From positions 78,012 to 142,011 of the forward strand of contig NZ_WTEX01000005.1 in assembly GCF_009795845.1 (NCBI RefSeq): 64,000 nucleotides of DNA, written 5' to 3'. The translations under genes and the position numbers were made by a program. The stretch comes from Gilliamella sp. Lep-s35 (GTDB lineage Bacteria > Pseudomonadota > Gammaproteobacteria > Enterobacterales > Orbaceae). Of the stretch, positions 18,735 through 28,255 are shown one piece after another. The notes beneath the pieces were generated by a model. The model was not told the DNA's origin. It saw only the letters and a program-made list of their open reading frames with translations, and ran no database searches. The stretch's first letter is position 1. Every line of letters begins with the position of its first letter.

Positions 18735-19814
18735 ATGTCACCGGTAATATCAATTATTGTACCAGTATTTAATTGCGATAGTTTTCTTGAAAAAAGTATT
18801 ACTAGCTTAATTAATCAAACTTTTGAAAATATTGAAATTATATGTATTAATGATGGTTCTAAAGATAATTCGTTAGCTATTTTGAATGATTTCTCACAAA
18901 AAGATAAGCGAATAATTGTTATTGACCAAAAAAATAGTGGACCAGCTGAAGCAAGAAATAAAGGATTAAAAAAGGCTCGTGGTGAGTACATTATGTTTTG
19001 TGATGGTGATGATTGGTATGAACCAACAATGTGTGAAAAAATGTTGGAAACTATTCGATCTAAAAGTGTTGATTTAGTAATATGCAGTTGTAATGTTGTC
19101 AAAGATGAACAAACTTATAATTTGCGTGATAGTGATATTGATTATCATAAGTTGACTTATTATGGTCTTCATTCCCTAACGTATCCATTTAAAACTCGAG
19201 TTAATAGTGTTCTTTGGAATAAAATTTTCAAAAAGAGTATTATTGAACAATACAATATAGACTTTCCTTCAGGTTATTACCATGATGATATGGTATTTGT
19301 ATTACAATATCTTTGTTGTTCAAAAACAATTTATGCTATTGATATTCATCTTTATAATTATTTACTTCGAAGTAACTCTATCATGCATCAAACATATTTT
19401 TCACCTAAAGACCGGAAAAAAATGTTTGATACAATAGATGTAATGAAATATTTTCTTATAAAGCTTTCAGATAACAACTTATTAAATGATAATAAAGCTT
19501 ATTTTATTGTAATATTATCGGGATTAATAAAATGGATCGTGAGTATATTAAGCAGTAAAGAAGAAATTAATTTCTTTTTAGATTACTGTAATGAGACTAT
19601 ATTATTTGATTTAGATCTTGATTATTTTCCTGATATTGAAAATAAATCCCATTTGTTAAATATAAAAAATAAATATTATCAACCTTTTTATCAAGAGGAC
19701 AATAAAAAGAAAAGAAATAAGCCAGTTAAAAAATTTATCAAAAAAGTATTAACTTTTAGTTTTTCTTATTTTCTTTTCCCTTATTATATTTATAAAATTT
19801 ATAAAAGAATGTAA
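18735..19814 (+). CDS. Family 2 glycosyltransferase (second of a paralog pair)
   Basis: This 359-residue paralog of the 16859-17977 product has ISIIVPVFNCDSFLEKS, CINDGSKDNS, ARNKGLKKARGEYIMF and CDGDDWYEP. The DFPSGYYHDDMVFVLQYLC block is shared. A GAGGA ribosome site lies just before the ATG. The basic, aromatic C-terminus again suggests peripheral membrane binding. Duplication of an ancestral gene followed by divergence is the simplest history, with IS debris between the copies. Donor and acceptor are unknown. Confidence 0.87.
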   Translation: MSPVISIIVPVFNCDSFLEKSITSLINQTFENIEIICINDGSKDNSLAILNDFSQKDKRIIVIDQKNSGPAEARNKGLKKARGEYIMFCDGDDWYEPTMCEKMLETIRSKSVDLVICSCNVVKDEQTYNLRDSDIDYHKLTYYGLHSLTYPFKTRVNSVLWNKIFKKSIIEQYNIDFPSGYYHDDMVFVLQYLCCSKTIYAIDIHLYNYLLRSNSIMHQTYFSPKDRKKMFDTIDVMKYFLIKLSDNNLLNDNKAYFIVILSGLIKWIVSILSSKEEINFFLDYCNETILFDLDLDYFPDIENKSHLLNIKNKYYQPFYQEDNKKKRNKPVKKFIKKVLTFSFSYFLFPYYIYKIYKRM

Positions 19815-19971
19815 TTCTTTTTTAATAAATAGTTTGACTGGTCAATAGTCTAAATATTAAGATATAAGCAATAAATAGCTACAGAGTTTTTATTGCATCG
19901 TGGTTATAAGTAAAATTATTGTCAATAAAAATTTAACGATTTATATATAATTTTAGGAAAATAAGAGTTTT

Positions 19972-20916
19972 GTGATTTATAAGAAAGTAGAAAAGGGTGA
20001 TATTCGTTATTATCAAATTTTCGGATTAAATTGTGTTAAAGTTGTAAATTCGAAAAAACTAATGTGTATTTATATTTTTGGTTTTAGAATTTTGAAAAGA
20101 GTGAAATTAAAATATCTTAAATCGCTTACTGAAAAATTGGTAAATGAAATTAGTATTATTCGAACTGAGAATGCGACTAGATATGAACAATTGGAAAAAA
20201 CTATAAATAATTTATCTAAAAATATTGATAACCAATGTAATGTTTTGCGTTTGAATATTAATAATATCAATACTTATTCAAAAGCCCATATGGAAAGTTT
20301 TTCTGGTTTTAAAGAGAAATTTTTAGGGCAAGATATAGTAATTTTATGTACGGGTCCAACGCTTGCCAAATACCGGCCAATTGAAAAAACTATCAATATC
20401 GGAGTAAATAGGGCTTTCAGGCGTTATGACATTAGTCTTGATTTTATTTTTATTCAAGATATCACAGGTCTTAAAAATGATATTGATGCTATAAATAATT
20501 ATAATCCTGAAACATGTCAAAAATTTTATGGAAGTAGCATAACTTTTGGTGCTTCCATACCCGAAAAAGACTTAATTAAAGCTAATGCTAAACGATATTA
20601 TGTTGGTAACTTTTTTACTGACTTTTATCCTGATATTACATCTTCAGTGTTTCCTGAATATGGTTCCGTTGTATTTTCAGCACTAACATTTGCACTTTAT
20701 ACCCATCCCAAACGAATTTATTTGGTTGGATGTGATGCATGCCAAAATGGTTATTTTGATAATGATGACCAAGCAGCATTCTCTTCTAATATTGACTTTC
20801 TTTTAAATGGGTGGCACGCATTTAAAAAATTCAAAGATCAGTTTTATCCTGATGTGGAAATAGTTTCTATAAATCCAGTAGGATTGAAAGGAGTTTTTAA
20901 AGATGTTTATCAATAG
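19972..20916 (+). CDS. Uncharacterised protein with coiled coil and a MAF/DUF115-like C-terminal domain
   Basis: The start is GTG 19972, preceded by AGGAAAATAAGAG. Residues 1-40 resemble a short module with YYQIFGL and IFGFRILKR. Residues about 45-105 are a likely coiled coil with many Leu/Ile/Asn and charged residues. The C-terminal domain has QDIVILCTGPTLAKY followed by NIGVNRAF and later YLVGCDACQNGYF. The GPTL-x-NxGVNRAF layout recalls the DUF115/MAF-type or sialyltransferase-like folds of surface-glycan loci. I do not recognise an exact family. It lies between a GT2 gene and the MsbA-like pair, so a role in glycan assembly is likely. Confidence 0.6.
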   Translation: MIYKKVEKGDIRYYQIFGLNCVKVVNSKKLMCIYIFGFRILKRVKLKYLKSLTEKLVNEISIIRTENATRYEQLEKTINNLSKNIDNQCNVLRLNINNINTYSKAHMESFSGFKEKFLGQDIVILCTGPTLAKYRPIEKTINIGVNRAFRRYDISLDFIFIQDITGLKNDIDAINNYNPETCQKFYGSSITFGASIPEKDLIKANAKRYYVGNFFTDFYPDITSSVFPEYGSVVFSALTFALYTHPKRIYLVGCDACQNGYFDNDDQAAFSSNIDFLLNGWHAFKKFKDQFYPDVEIVSINPVGLKGVFKDVYQ

Positions 20917-21355
20917 AATATTAACTTTCAATATTATAAGCCGTATTTAATAATTGTTGCTATTAAAAATTATTTATAAAATATAGTTTATTTGTGGAAA
21001 AGTTAATATGTAACTATCCTCAAAATAGTCAACTACAAAAGTAGAAAATTTATCTATGATAAAAATAAGCACTATAGTAGGTAAGTCTTATGCTTAAGTA
21101 GTTATTTACTGAATTGAGTTTAAAATCGCAGTATCAAGGAGAAATCATAAACATCTGTAGTGCCATCAAAGTGCATAAAATGAGAGTAGAGACCTTACGA
21201 ACTAGTCATTTTTTTATTGCCATGAGTTGTGCTCTAATAATGGCAAATTTGTAATTACATTATGTATTGTAAAAAAGATAATAGTTCAATAATTTAATCA
21301 ATACGGCTTTTTTTATAGTATAATCTATAAAATTTGTTATTTTGTAAAAATTATT
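20917..21355. other. 439-base intergenic region before the ABC exporter pair
   Basis: No gene is visible. A TATAAT at 21319-21324 lies 31 bases before the first exporter start, without a convincing -35, so it is only a weak promoter candidate. The stretch 21060-21260 is less AT-rich than its flanks and contains broken short reading frames. It could be debris of an inserted element, but I could not name one. Confidence 0.3.
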
Positions 21356-23092
21356 ATGCCCAAAAAATATAATTCTTTGACTGCGCTTATACAACTATGG
21401 CCATTTGTCAAACAATATAAAAAAGCTTTATTTGTTGCTATACTAGGGCTTTTGTTAAATGCAGCTACAGATTCGACCTTAATATCTCTAACCAAACCGT
21501 TGCTAGATAATGGTTTAATGAATAAAAACTACATTTTGTTAGTTTACATTGCTATAGCAATTATTGGTTTGATTGCATTACGTGGATTGTCAAATTATGC
21601 TTCTACATACTGTCTTTCATGGTTATCTGGTAAAGTTATAACTAAATTTAGACAAATGATATTTAATCATTTGCTAAAAAGTCCTGTAAGTTTTCATGAT
21701 AAACATTCTGTGGGTGATCTTGTTTCCATTATTACTTATAATACTCAAATGCTTTCTAAAGCCTCATCCGATGCTTTAATTATTCTTGTTCGTGAAATAA
21801 CCTATGCGATTGGTTTATGTTTTGTTATGTTTTATGGTAGTTGGAAATTGGCATTAGTGCTAATTTTTCTTATACCATTAATAATTGGTGTTGCTCAATT
21901 TATTGCAAAAAAATTTAGAAAAACATTAATGTCAATGCAAAAAGGTATGGGGGAAATAACAACTTCGGCTGATGAAATGTTAAAAGGCCATAAAGATGTT
22001 TTAATTTTTAATGCTAAAGAATATGAAAAAAATAATTTTAATAAAATTACTAATATTTTTCGGCGAGATATGTTGAAGATTGAAATGGTTTCAAGATTAT
22101 CAACACCGATCATTCAAATGATTGCAACTTTAGGTTTAGCTTTAATATTATATCTTGTTGCAAGCCAAAGTTTAGATATTACACCAGGATCTTTTACTGT
22201 CGTTTTTTCAGCAATGATAGCTATAATGCGTCCTTTACGAGAGTTAACAAGCCTACATGTTGAATTACAAAAAGGTGCTGTAGCGTGTGAATCATTATTT
22301 GGGCTGTTAGAAGCTCCACTTGAAGAAGATAAAGGCACAATTGATGCAAATCATATAACTGGAAATATTGAATTTAGAGATGTGACCTATCAATACCCTA
22401 CAACCAGTACTTCTGTTCTTAATAATATTAATTTTAAAATTGAGGCAGGCCAAACGATTGCTTTAGTTGGGCGATCAGGTGCAGGTAAGTCAACCATTGC
22501 AAGTTTAATTCCAAGATTTTATGATTTAGAAAAAGGAGAAATACTTTTAGATGGTATTAATATTAAAGATTATACTTTAAAATCATTAAGAAACCAGATT
22601 GGGTATGTTTCTCAAAGGGTACACTTATTTAATGGTACTATTGCAGATAACATTGTTTATGGTGAAAAAGGATTACATAGCCAAGAAGAAATAATTAAGG
22701 TTGCTGAACTAGCTAATGCCATGGAGTTTATAAATAAACTAGAAAATGGAATTGATACAGAAATAGGAGATAATGGTGTTTTATTATCAGGAGGACAGCG
22801 GCAACGCATTGCTATTGCGAGAGTTTTGTTACGTAATAATCCAATTTTAATTTTGGATGAAGCGACTTCAGCACTAGATAATGAATCTGAAAGGCTAGTA
22901 CAAGAAGCCATTGAAGTTTTACAAAAAAATAGAACTTCGATTGTTATTGCTCATAGATTATCAACCATTGAAAAAGCGGATCGAATTTTAGTCATTGATA
23001 ATGGTGAAATTGTAGAAGATGGTAATCATCATAGTCTTATTGAACAAAATGGTATTTATGCCTTAATGCATAAAATGCAATTCAAATCATAA
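21356..23092 (+). CDS. MsbA-like lipid/glycolipid ABC exporter, copy 1
   Basis: The half-transporter has six membrane segments in residues 1-320 and a nucleotide-binding domain in 340-578. Walker A GRSGAGKST starts at Gly372. The signature LLSGGQRQRIAIAR, Walker B ILILDEATSALD and the H-loop IVIAHRLSTIE are all intact. The coupling region KSPVSFHDKHSVGDL is MsbA-like. MsbA flips lipid A-core across the inner membrane. A second related copy follows 11 bases later, and no lpxK is adjacent. This suggests a dedicated exporter of the glycan made by this locus, or a heterodimer with copy 2 (inference). Confidence 0.85.
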   Translation: MPKKYNSLTALIQLWPFVKQYKKALFVAILGLLLNAATDSTLISLTKPLLDNGLMNKNYILLVYIAIAIIGLIALRGLSNYASTYCLSWLSGKVITKFRQMIFNHLLKSPVSFHDKHSVGDLVSIITYNTQMLSKASSDALIILVREITYAIGLCFVMFYGSWKLALVLIFLIPLIIGVAQFIAKKFRKTLMSMQKGMGEITTSADEMLKGHKDVLIFNAKEYEKNNFNKITNIFRRDMLKIEMVSRLSTPIIQMIATLGLALILYLVASQSLDITPGSFTVVFSAMIAIMRPLRELTSLHVELQKGAVACESLFGLLEAPLEEDKGTIDANHITGNIEFRDVTYQYPTTSTSVLNNINFKIEAGQTIALVGRSGAGKSTIASLIPRFYDLEKGEILLDGINIKDYTLKSLRNQIGYVSQRVHLFNGTIADNIVYGEKGLHSQEEIIKVAELANAMEFINKLENGIDTEIGDNGVLLSGGQRQRIAIARVLLRNNPILILDEATSALDNESERLVQEAIEVLQKNRTSIVIAHRLSTIEKADRILVIDNGEIVEDGNHHSLIEQNGIYALMHKMQFKS

Positions 23093-23103
23093 TATATTAA
23101 ATA

Positions 23104-24876
23104 ATGAATATGAATCAGAATAATCATAAAGAAAGTATCAATATTGATAAGGACTCTTCAACTTGGTGTACTTTTACTAAGTTATGGCCCTATATTGCTC
23201 AACATAAATTAGTATTATTTATATCAATAATTTTGTTAATAATTAGTGCATTTGCCGATACTTCATTAATAGGCCTATTGCGCCCTTTACTCGATCTTGG
23301 TTTTTCAATGAATGACCGAGAGTTTTTATATATGGCACCTATCTATATTTTTGGTTTAGTGTTTATTCGTGGTATTGCTAATTATGGTTATTCTGTATTA
23401 TTAGCATTGATCTCTGGTAAAATTGTCATGCGCATTCGACAAAGGCTTTTTGCACATTTTGTTGATGCACCTGTAAGTTTTTACGATCAATCCTCAACAG
23501 GAAGGTTATTGTCACGAATAACATATGATACAGATCAGGTCGCAGCGTCTTCATCGGATGCTTTAATTACTATAATTCGTGAATCAGCTTTTATATGTGG
23601 GCTATTTTATACAATGTTTTATAATAGTTGGCAATTATCACTATCTTTACTTGTTGTCACTCCTATTGTAATTGGATTAATTTCTTTTATTTCAGTAAAA
23701 TTTAGAAAATTGGCAAAAAACATGCAAAATTCTATGGGAAATGTCACCATGGCAGTTGAGCAAATGCTAAAGGGATATAGAGAAATTATTGTTTTTGGTG
23801 CGCAGAATGAAGAATCGAAAAATTTTGAAAAAGTTAGCAATAAATTCCGCCGTGATGGAATGCGCTTAGTTTCTATCTCCGCACTATCAACGCCAATAAT
23901 ACAATTGGTGATCTCATTTGCCATTGCTTTTGTGTTATTAACCGCAAGTGATCCTGATTTAAATATTACAGCTGGAGAATTTACTGTCGTTTTTTCATCT
24001 CTAGTAGCATTGATGCAACCTATTAAAAATTTAACCAGTGTTAATGCAAACTTCCAAAAAGGAATGGCAGCTTGTCAAACTTTATTTGCAATTTTTGAAC
24101 AACCTTTAGAAAAAGATAATGGATCTATTAGTGTTGATCGTGTAAAAGGAAATATTGTATTTGATCACGTTACTTTTAGTTATGAAACTAGAAAAGAACC
24201 AGCTCTTAAAGACATTAGTTTTTCTGTTCCAGCAGGAAAAACAATTGCTTTAGTTGGTCGCTCAGGTTCAGGAAAAACGACAATAGCAAGTTTACTTACT
24301 CGCTTCTATGATATATCTAAAGGACAAATTTTAATTGATGGACATAACATTCATGATTTCACATTACATTGTTTACGAGATCAAATAGGTTTAGTATCAC
24401 AAAATATTCATCTTTTTAACGATACAATAGCGAATAATATCGCCTATGGAAGAATTGGTGAATATACGCAACAACAAATAGAAGAAGCTGCAAAAAAAGC
24501 CTACGCTTATGATTTTATAATGCAAAGTGAGCATGGGTTTAATACTAAAGTGGGAGAAAGTGGAATACTATTATCTGGTGGGCAAAGGCAAAGAATAGCA
24601 ATTGCACGAGCGCTATTACGTGATAATCCTATATTGATTTTAGATGAAGCTACATCAGCCTTAGATACTGAGTCAGAATATGCAATACAACAAGCGCTTT
24701 CTGAACTACAAAAAGGGCGTACTTCAATTGTTATTGCGCATCGATTATCAACCATTGAGAATGCAGATGAAATACTAGTTATTGATGCTGGGGAGATTAT
24801 AGAACAGGGAACACATCATGAATTACTTCTCAAAGATGGTGTTTATAATAAATTATATCAAGCAAATCACTTATAG
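23104..24876 (+). CDS. MsbA-like lipid/glycolipid ABC exporter, copy 2
   Basis: This 590-residue protein has the same plan as copy 1: six membrane segments then a nucleotide-binding domain. Walker A GRSGSGKTT starts at Gly385, with LLSGGQRQRIAIAR, ILILDEATSALD and IVIAHRLSTIE intact. It has an extra N-terminal stretch of about 20 polar residues before the WP(Y/F) motif that both copies share. The two are clearly homologous throughout but well diverged, so the duplication is old. Both ATPase sites look competent, so either homodimers or a heterodimer could work. Confidence 0.85.
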   Translation: MNMNQNNHKESINIDKDSSTWCTFTKLWPYIAQHKLVLFISIILLIISAFADTSLIGLLRPLLDLGFSMNDREFLYMAPIYIFGLVFIRGIANYGYSVLLALISGKIVMRIRQRLFAHFVDAPVSFYDQSSTGRLLSRITYDTDQVAASSSDALITIIRESAFICGLFYTMFYNSWQLSLSLLVVTPIVIGLISFISVKFRKLAKNMQNSMGNVTMAVEQMLKGYREIIVFGAQNEESKNFEKVSNKFRRDGMRLVSISALSTPIIQLVISFAIAFVLLTASDPDLNITAGEFTVVFSSLVALMQPIKNLTSVNANFQKGMAACQTLFAIFEQPLEKDNGSISVDRVKGNIVFDHVTFSYETRKEPALKDISFSVPAGKTIALVGRSGSGKTTIASLLTRFYDISKGQILIDGHNIHDFTLHCLRDQIGLVSQNIHLFNDTIANNIAYGRIGEYTQQQIEEAAKKAYAYDFIMQSEHGFNTKVGESGILLSGGQRQRIAIARALLRDNPILILDEATSALDTESEYAIQQALSELQKGRTSIVIAHRLSTIENADEILVIDAGEIIEQGTHHELLLKDGVYNKLYQANHL

Positions 24877-24957
24877 GCTGTAATGTTATAAGAAATAGTT
24901 TATTGATCATTATTAAACTCAATAGGATATAGGCAATTTAGGAGTATAGGATATTAA

Positions 24958-26034
24958 ATGAGTATTAAAAGAATTGTTACAGATTGTGCTTGTTTATTTG
25001 TGAAAGATAAAAAAAAGAAATATTTCCTAACCAAAAAGTATGGTAGCACTCCACCGTATATTTTGTCTAAAAAGAAAGCTAAAGTATATCAAGATATTTA
25101 TATTCCTATTTATAAACATAATGTTCGATTATGCCCTGTTGAGCCTGAAATTTATAATAAAAAAGGAGAAAGATTAAGAGTTATTTTTTTGAGAGATAAT
25201 TATAAACCTAATGCATCCTCACAAACAAGTAATCTGATATATTGGGATAAATATAATTTTGAACTTCCATTACATCTTTATACTCATGGACGCATGTTGG
25301 AGACAATGGGATCTCCAACTGGCCGTTTTGGTGCTTTGGTTGAAACTAAAGGTATAAAACCTGATAGTTATGAAATATTTCAAAAATATAGAGGGTTAGA
25401 GAAAGATTTTGATTTAATTTTTACTTATGATGAACAACTTCTTAATGATATACCTAACGCAAGATTCGTTCCTTTTTGTGCCGATATAAAGCTTTTTTCT
25501 GGCGATTTTGTAATGCGACCAAACTTAGATGAAATATTTCAACAAAATTTGTTTTATGAAAAAAATAAACATATCTCAATGTTATCGTCAGATAAAAAAT
25601 TATGTGAATTGCATCTAAAAAGAATTTTGACAGCAATTAAATTAAAAAAGCATCCTAAGGTAGATACTTTTGGAACTTTTGATGGCGGAGAGTTTGTTAA
25701 TCCTTATGAAACATTGAAAGATTACCGTTATTCTATTGTGTTTGAAAATGAAATATCTGGGTATTGTTTTACTGAAAAATTGACAAATTGTTTTGCTACT
25801 CAAACTGTACCGATTTATATAGGTGCTAGTAAAATAGATCAATTTTTTGATGAAGATGGTATTATTAGGGTTAAAGAAAGCGAAATTGATAACATAGAAA
25901 ATATTATCAAACAATGTTCAGAAGCTGATTATATATCCAGAAAAAACGCAATTATGAAAAATTTCATGACTGTTCAACAATTTAGTAATAATGAAGACTA
26001 TATGTACAAAACATATATAGAAGGTTATTTTTAA
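24958..26034 (+). CDS. Family 10 (fucosyltransferase-like) glycosyltransferase
   Basis: The C-terminal half has the GT10 signature: YRYSIVFENEISGYCFTEKL followed by NCFATQTVPIYIGA and a DEDGIIRV segment. In GT10 alpha-1,3-fucosyltransferases this region binds GDP-fucose. The N-terminal half (residues 1-180) is variable and contains ARFVPFCAD near 165. No GDP-fucose biosynthesis gene (gmd, fcl) is present in the window, so the donor may be made elsewhere or be another nucleotide sugar. It lies between the ABC pair and a GT8 gene on the same strand. Confidence 0.78.
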   Translation: MSIKRIVTDCACLFVKDKKKKYFLTKKYGSTPPYILSKKKAKVYQDIYIPIYKHNVRLCPVEPEIYNKKGERLRVIFLRDNYKPNASSQTSNLIYWDKYNFELPLHLYTHGRMLETMGSPTGRFGALVETKGIKPDSYEIFQKYRGLEKDFDLIFTYDEQLLNDIPNARFVPFCADIKLFSGDFVMRPNLDEIFQQNLFYEKNKHISMLSSDKKLCELHLKRILTAIKLKKHPKVDTFGTFDGGEFVNPYETLKDYRYSIVFENEISGYCFTEKLTNCFATQTVPIYIGASKIDQFFDEDGIIRVKESEIDNIENIIKQCSEADYISRKNAIMKNFMTVQQFSNNEDYMYKTYIEGYF

Positions 26035-26142
26035 ATAATTAAGATAATATTTTATAAGTGTTTAAACTAGAAATATAGATACAAAATAATAATTAGATTA
26101 AATTTCAAATATTATTAAATAATTCAAAAGTGGTTATTATAG

Positions 26143-27123
26143 ATGATAGATGTAACTAAGTTTATAGAAGATAAAAAAACTATTATTGGTAATGAAAGTA
26201 ATGATACTGATACACAATGGCATATTTTGCTATGCTTTGATGATAATTACGCTTTACCTGCTGGTGTTAATATGTATTCTATTATTAGCAATAATCCAAA
26301 TAAAAAATTACATTTTCATTTATTTATGCAAAACGTATCAAATGATAATAAATGTAAAATAGAACAGCTTTCATCAAATCATGTTTCAATAACGCAATAC
26401 TATCTGAATGATAAATTTAAGATTCACGCTAACAATACAAAATATTTCCCTATTTCTGCTTGCCTGCGAATTATTGCTCCATTAGTTATTCCCAAAGAAG
26501 TAACTAAATTACTTTATGTTGATAGTGATACTTTATGTTTGGCATCATTAGATCAACTGTTTAGTTTAAATATAGCTGATAAAATTATTGCTGCTGTGCC
26601 AGATGTTGAAAATACACAAAATTCCCAATGTAAAAAATTTCAAATTGAGTATGGTAGTTATTTTAATTCAGGAGTTTTGTTATACAACTTGAAAAAGTGG
26701 AATGAAGCTAATATCACAGAAAAAGCACTTAAGTTATTAAATGAGGGGATTGCTTATAAATTTCCCGATCAGGATGTGCTAAATATTTTATTAAGTAATA
26801 ATATTTATTATTTACCCACAAAATATAATTGTCTTACTTTATTAAGTGTTGGTGGCCATGAAGATCAACAAAAAGCTGAAACAGGTGCAGTTTTTATACA
26901 TTATACTTCGGGCAGTAAACCTTGGTTCAAACTCTATTTGACATCAACTTATCAAAAATTCATTGATGGCTCACCTTGGTATCAAGCCAAGCTAGCCTTA
27001 GCCAATAATCTTTCCCCCTCTACAACTAGACGTTATGCTAAATTTTTAATCACTCAAAGAAAATATCTCCGTGCTTTTCTTTACTATTTGTTATATTTAA
27101 AACATAAGTTGCTAAAAAAATAA
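26143..27123 (+). CDS. Family 8 glycosyltransferase (LPS glucosyl/galactosyltransferase type)
   Basis: The GT8 fold is shown by ILLCFDDNYALPAGVNMYSI near residue 27, the metal-binding DSD in KLLYVDSDTLC near 125, YFNSGVLLYNLKKW near 178, PDQDVLNILL near 210, and the C-terminal HYTSGSKPW. This motif set matches the RfaJ/WaaJ/LgtC type that adds glucose or galactose to LPS. The product has no signal peptide and a basic C-terminal tail typical of membrane association. A related GT8 lies at 28256-29209, with a GT2 gene between them. Confidence 0.87.
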   Translation: MIDVTKFIEDKKTIIGNESNDTDTQWHILLCFDDNYALPAGVNMYSIISNNPNKKLHFHLFMQNVSNDNKCKIEQLSSNHVSITQYYLNDKFKIHANNTKYFPISACLRIIAPLVIPKEVTKLLYVDSDTLCLASLDQLFSLNIADKIIAAVPDVENTQNSQCKKFQIEYGSYFNSGVLLYNLKKWNEANITEKALKLLNEGIAYKFPDQDVLNILLSNNIYYLPTKYNCLTLLSVGGHEDQQKAETGAVFIHYTSGSKPWFKLYLTSTYQKFIDGSPWYQAKLALANNLSPSTTRRYAKFLITQRKYLRAFLYYLLYLKHKLLKK

Positions 27124-27213
27124 TTCAATAATGATCATGTTTTTATATTTATCTTAATAAAATAGTTTTAGATAATCGATATATTTATAATTAAAAAGTT
27201 AATAAAGGCATAT

Positions 27214-28203
27214 ATGAATAATACTCCTCTTATATCCGTAATTATACCAGCATACAATACAAGAGATGTTATTGAAAAAACATTAAAATCAATAGAAGCT
27301 CAAACCTATCAAAATTATCAAATAATCATTATAGATGATGGCTCCACTGATGGTACAGGCCTATTTATAGATGAATACCAACAAAAAAATGTTAAAACTA
27401 TTGTTTATCATCAGAATAACAGTGGTGTGTCTGCTGCCAGAAATAATGCTATCAAATATGCTTCAGGTGAGTTCATCTGTTTTTTAGATAGTGATGATAC
27501 TTATGAATCTTCTTTTTTTGAGAAAATGTTAATTCGCCAACAACAAACCAATTTTAACATTGTTTATTGCGGTTTTTATCGAGTAAAAAAGAATAGAAGT
27601 ATTAAAGAATACTTACCCTTTGAAGAAGGAAATATACTTAATAGTTTTATCAAAAAAAGTTTTCATATTTCAGGTATGATAATTAAGCGTTCTTTTTTAC
27701 TCGATAAAAATATTACTTTTGATACTGATCTTAAAATTTGTGAAGATATTTTTTTTACTATTAAAGCTATAAGCCAATGCGAAGTGGCTGTAGTTAAAGA
27801 TCATTTATTCAACTATTTATATAGAGAAAAATCGGTAACAAATTCAATTGCTACCATTGAATTATATTTACAGAATATAGTAACTTGGGAACGGATTGAG
27901 TATTATCTGATGCATAACTACAATAAAAACGACAAAGAAGAGATTCATCAACGAGTTCAATCTATAGTAGTTAAATTAAAAGTAAGGCTTCTTATTGAAT
28001 ATTTAAAAAAATTTAATTATAAAAAAATTTATTATTATCTAAATAAAGATATTAAATTTACTACTGATATGAAATTGGTAAATAAAAAGTACTTACCAAA
28101 AAGTGATATAAAAAAAATGAATATAATAAAAAGTAATTGTCTAGTCATTTGGTTTTGGGGTAGTTTGTACTACCGATATATCAGGCGTGAAAATGCAAAA
28201 TAA
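27214..28203 (+). CDS. Family 2 glycosyltransferase
   Basis: The GT-A domain has ISVIIPAYNTRDVIEKTL, IIDDGSTDGT, NNSGVSAARNNAIKYASG and the metal site FLDSDD. The C-terminal part from about residue 210 is rich in Lys, Tyr and Asn and contains long basic stretches with poly-Lys codon runs. Donor and acceptor are not identifiable. The gene sits between two GT8 genes with spacers of 90 and 52 bases, so it is probably co-transcribed with them. Confidence 0.87.
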   Translation: MNNTPLISVIIPAYNTRDVIEKTLKSIEAQTYQNYQIIIIDDGSTDGTGLFIDEYQQKNVKTIVYHQNNSGVSAARNNAIKYASGEFICFLDSDDTYESSFFEKMLIRQQQTNFNIVYCGFYRVKKNRSIKEYLPFEEGNILNSFIKKSFHISGMIIKRSFLLDKNITFDTDLKICEDIFFTIKAISQCEVAVVKDHLFNYLYREKSVTNSIATIELYLQNIVTWERIEYYLMHNYNKNDKEEIHQRVQSIVVKLKVRLLIEYLKKFNYKKIYYYLNKDIKFTTDMKLVNKKYLPKSDIKKMNIIKSNCLVIWFWGSLYYRYIRRENAK

Positions 28204-28255
28204 CTCAAGATATAAACAGTAATTTATTGTTAATGCTATAACAAGGACAATTTAT

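Noticed and set aside
20917..21355. IS remnant upstream of the first ABC exporter
   Set aside because: Short broken frames suggest debris, but I could not match any of the IS families found elsewhere in the window, so no element is called.
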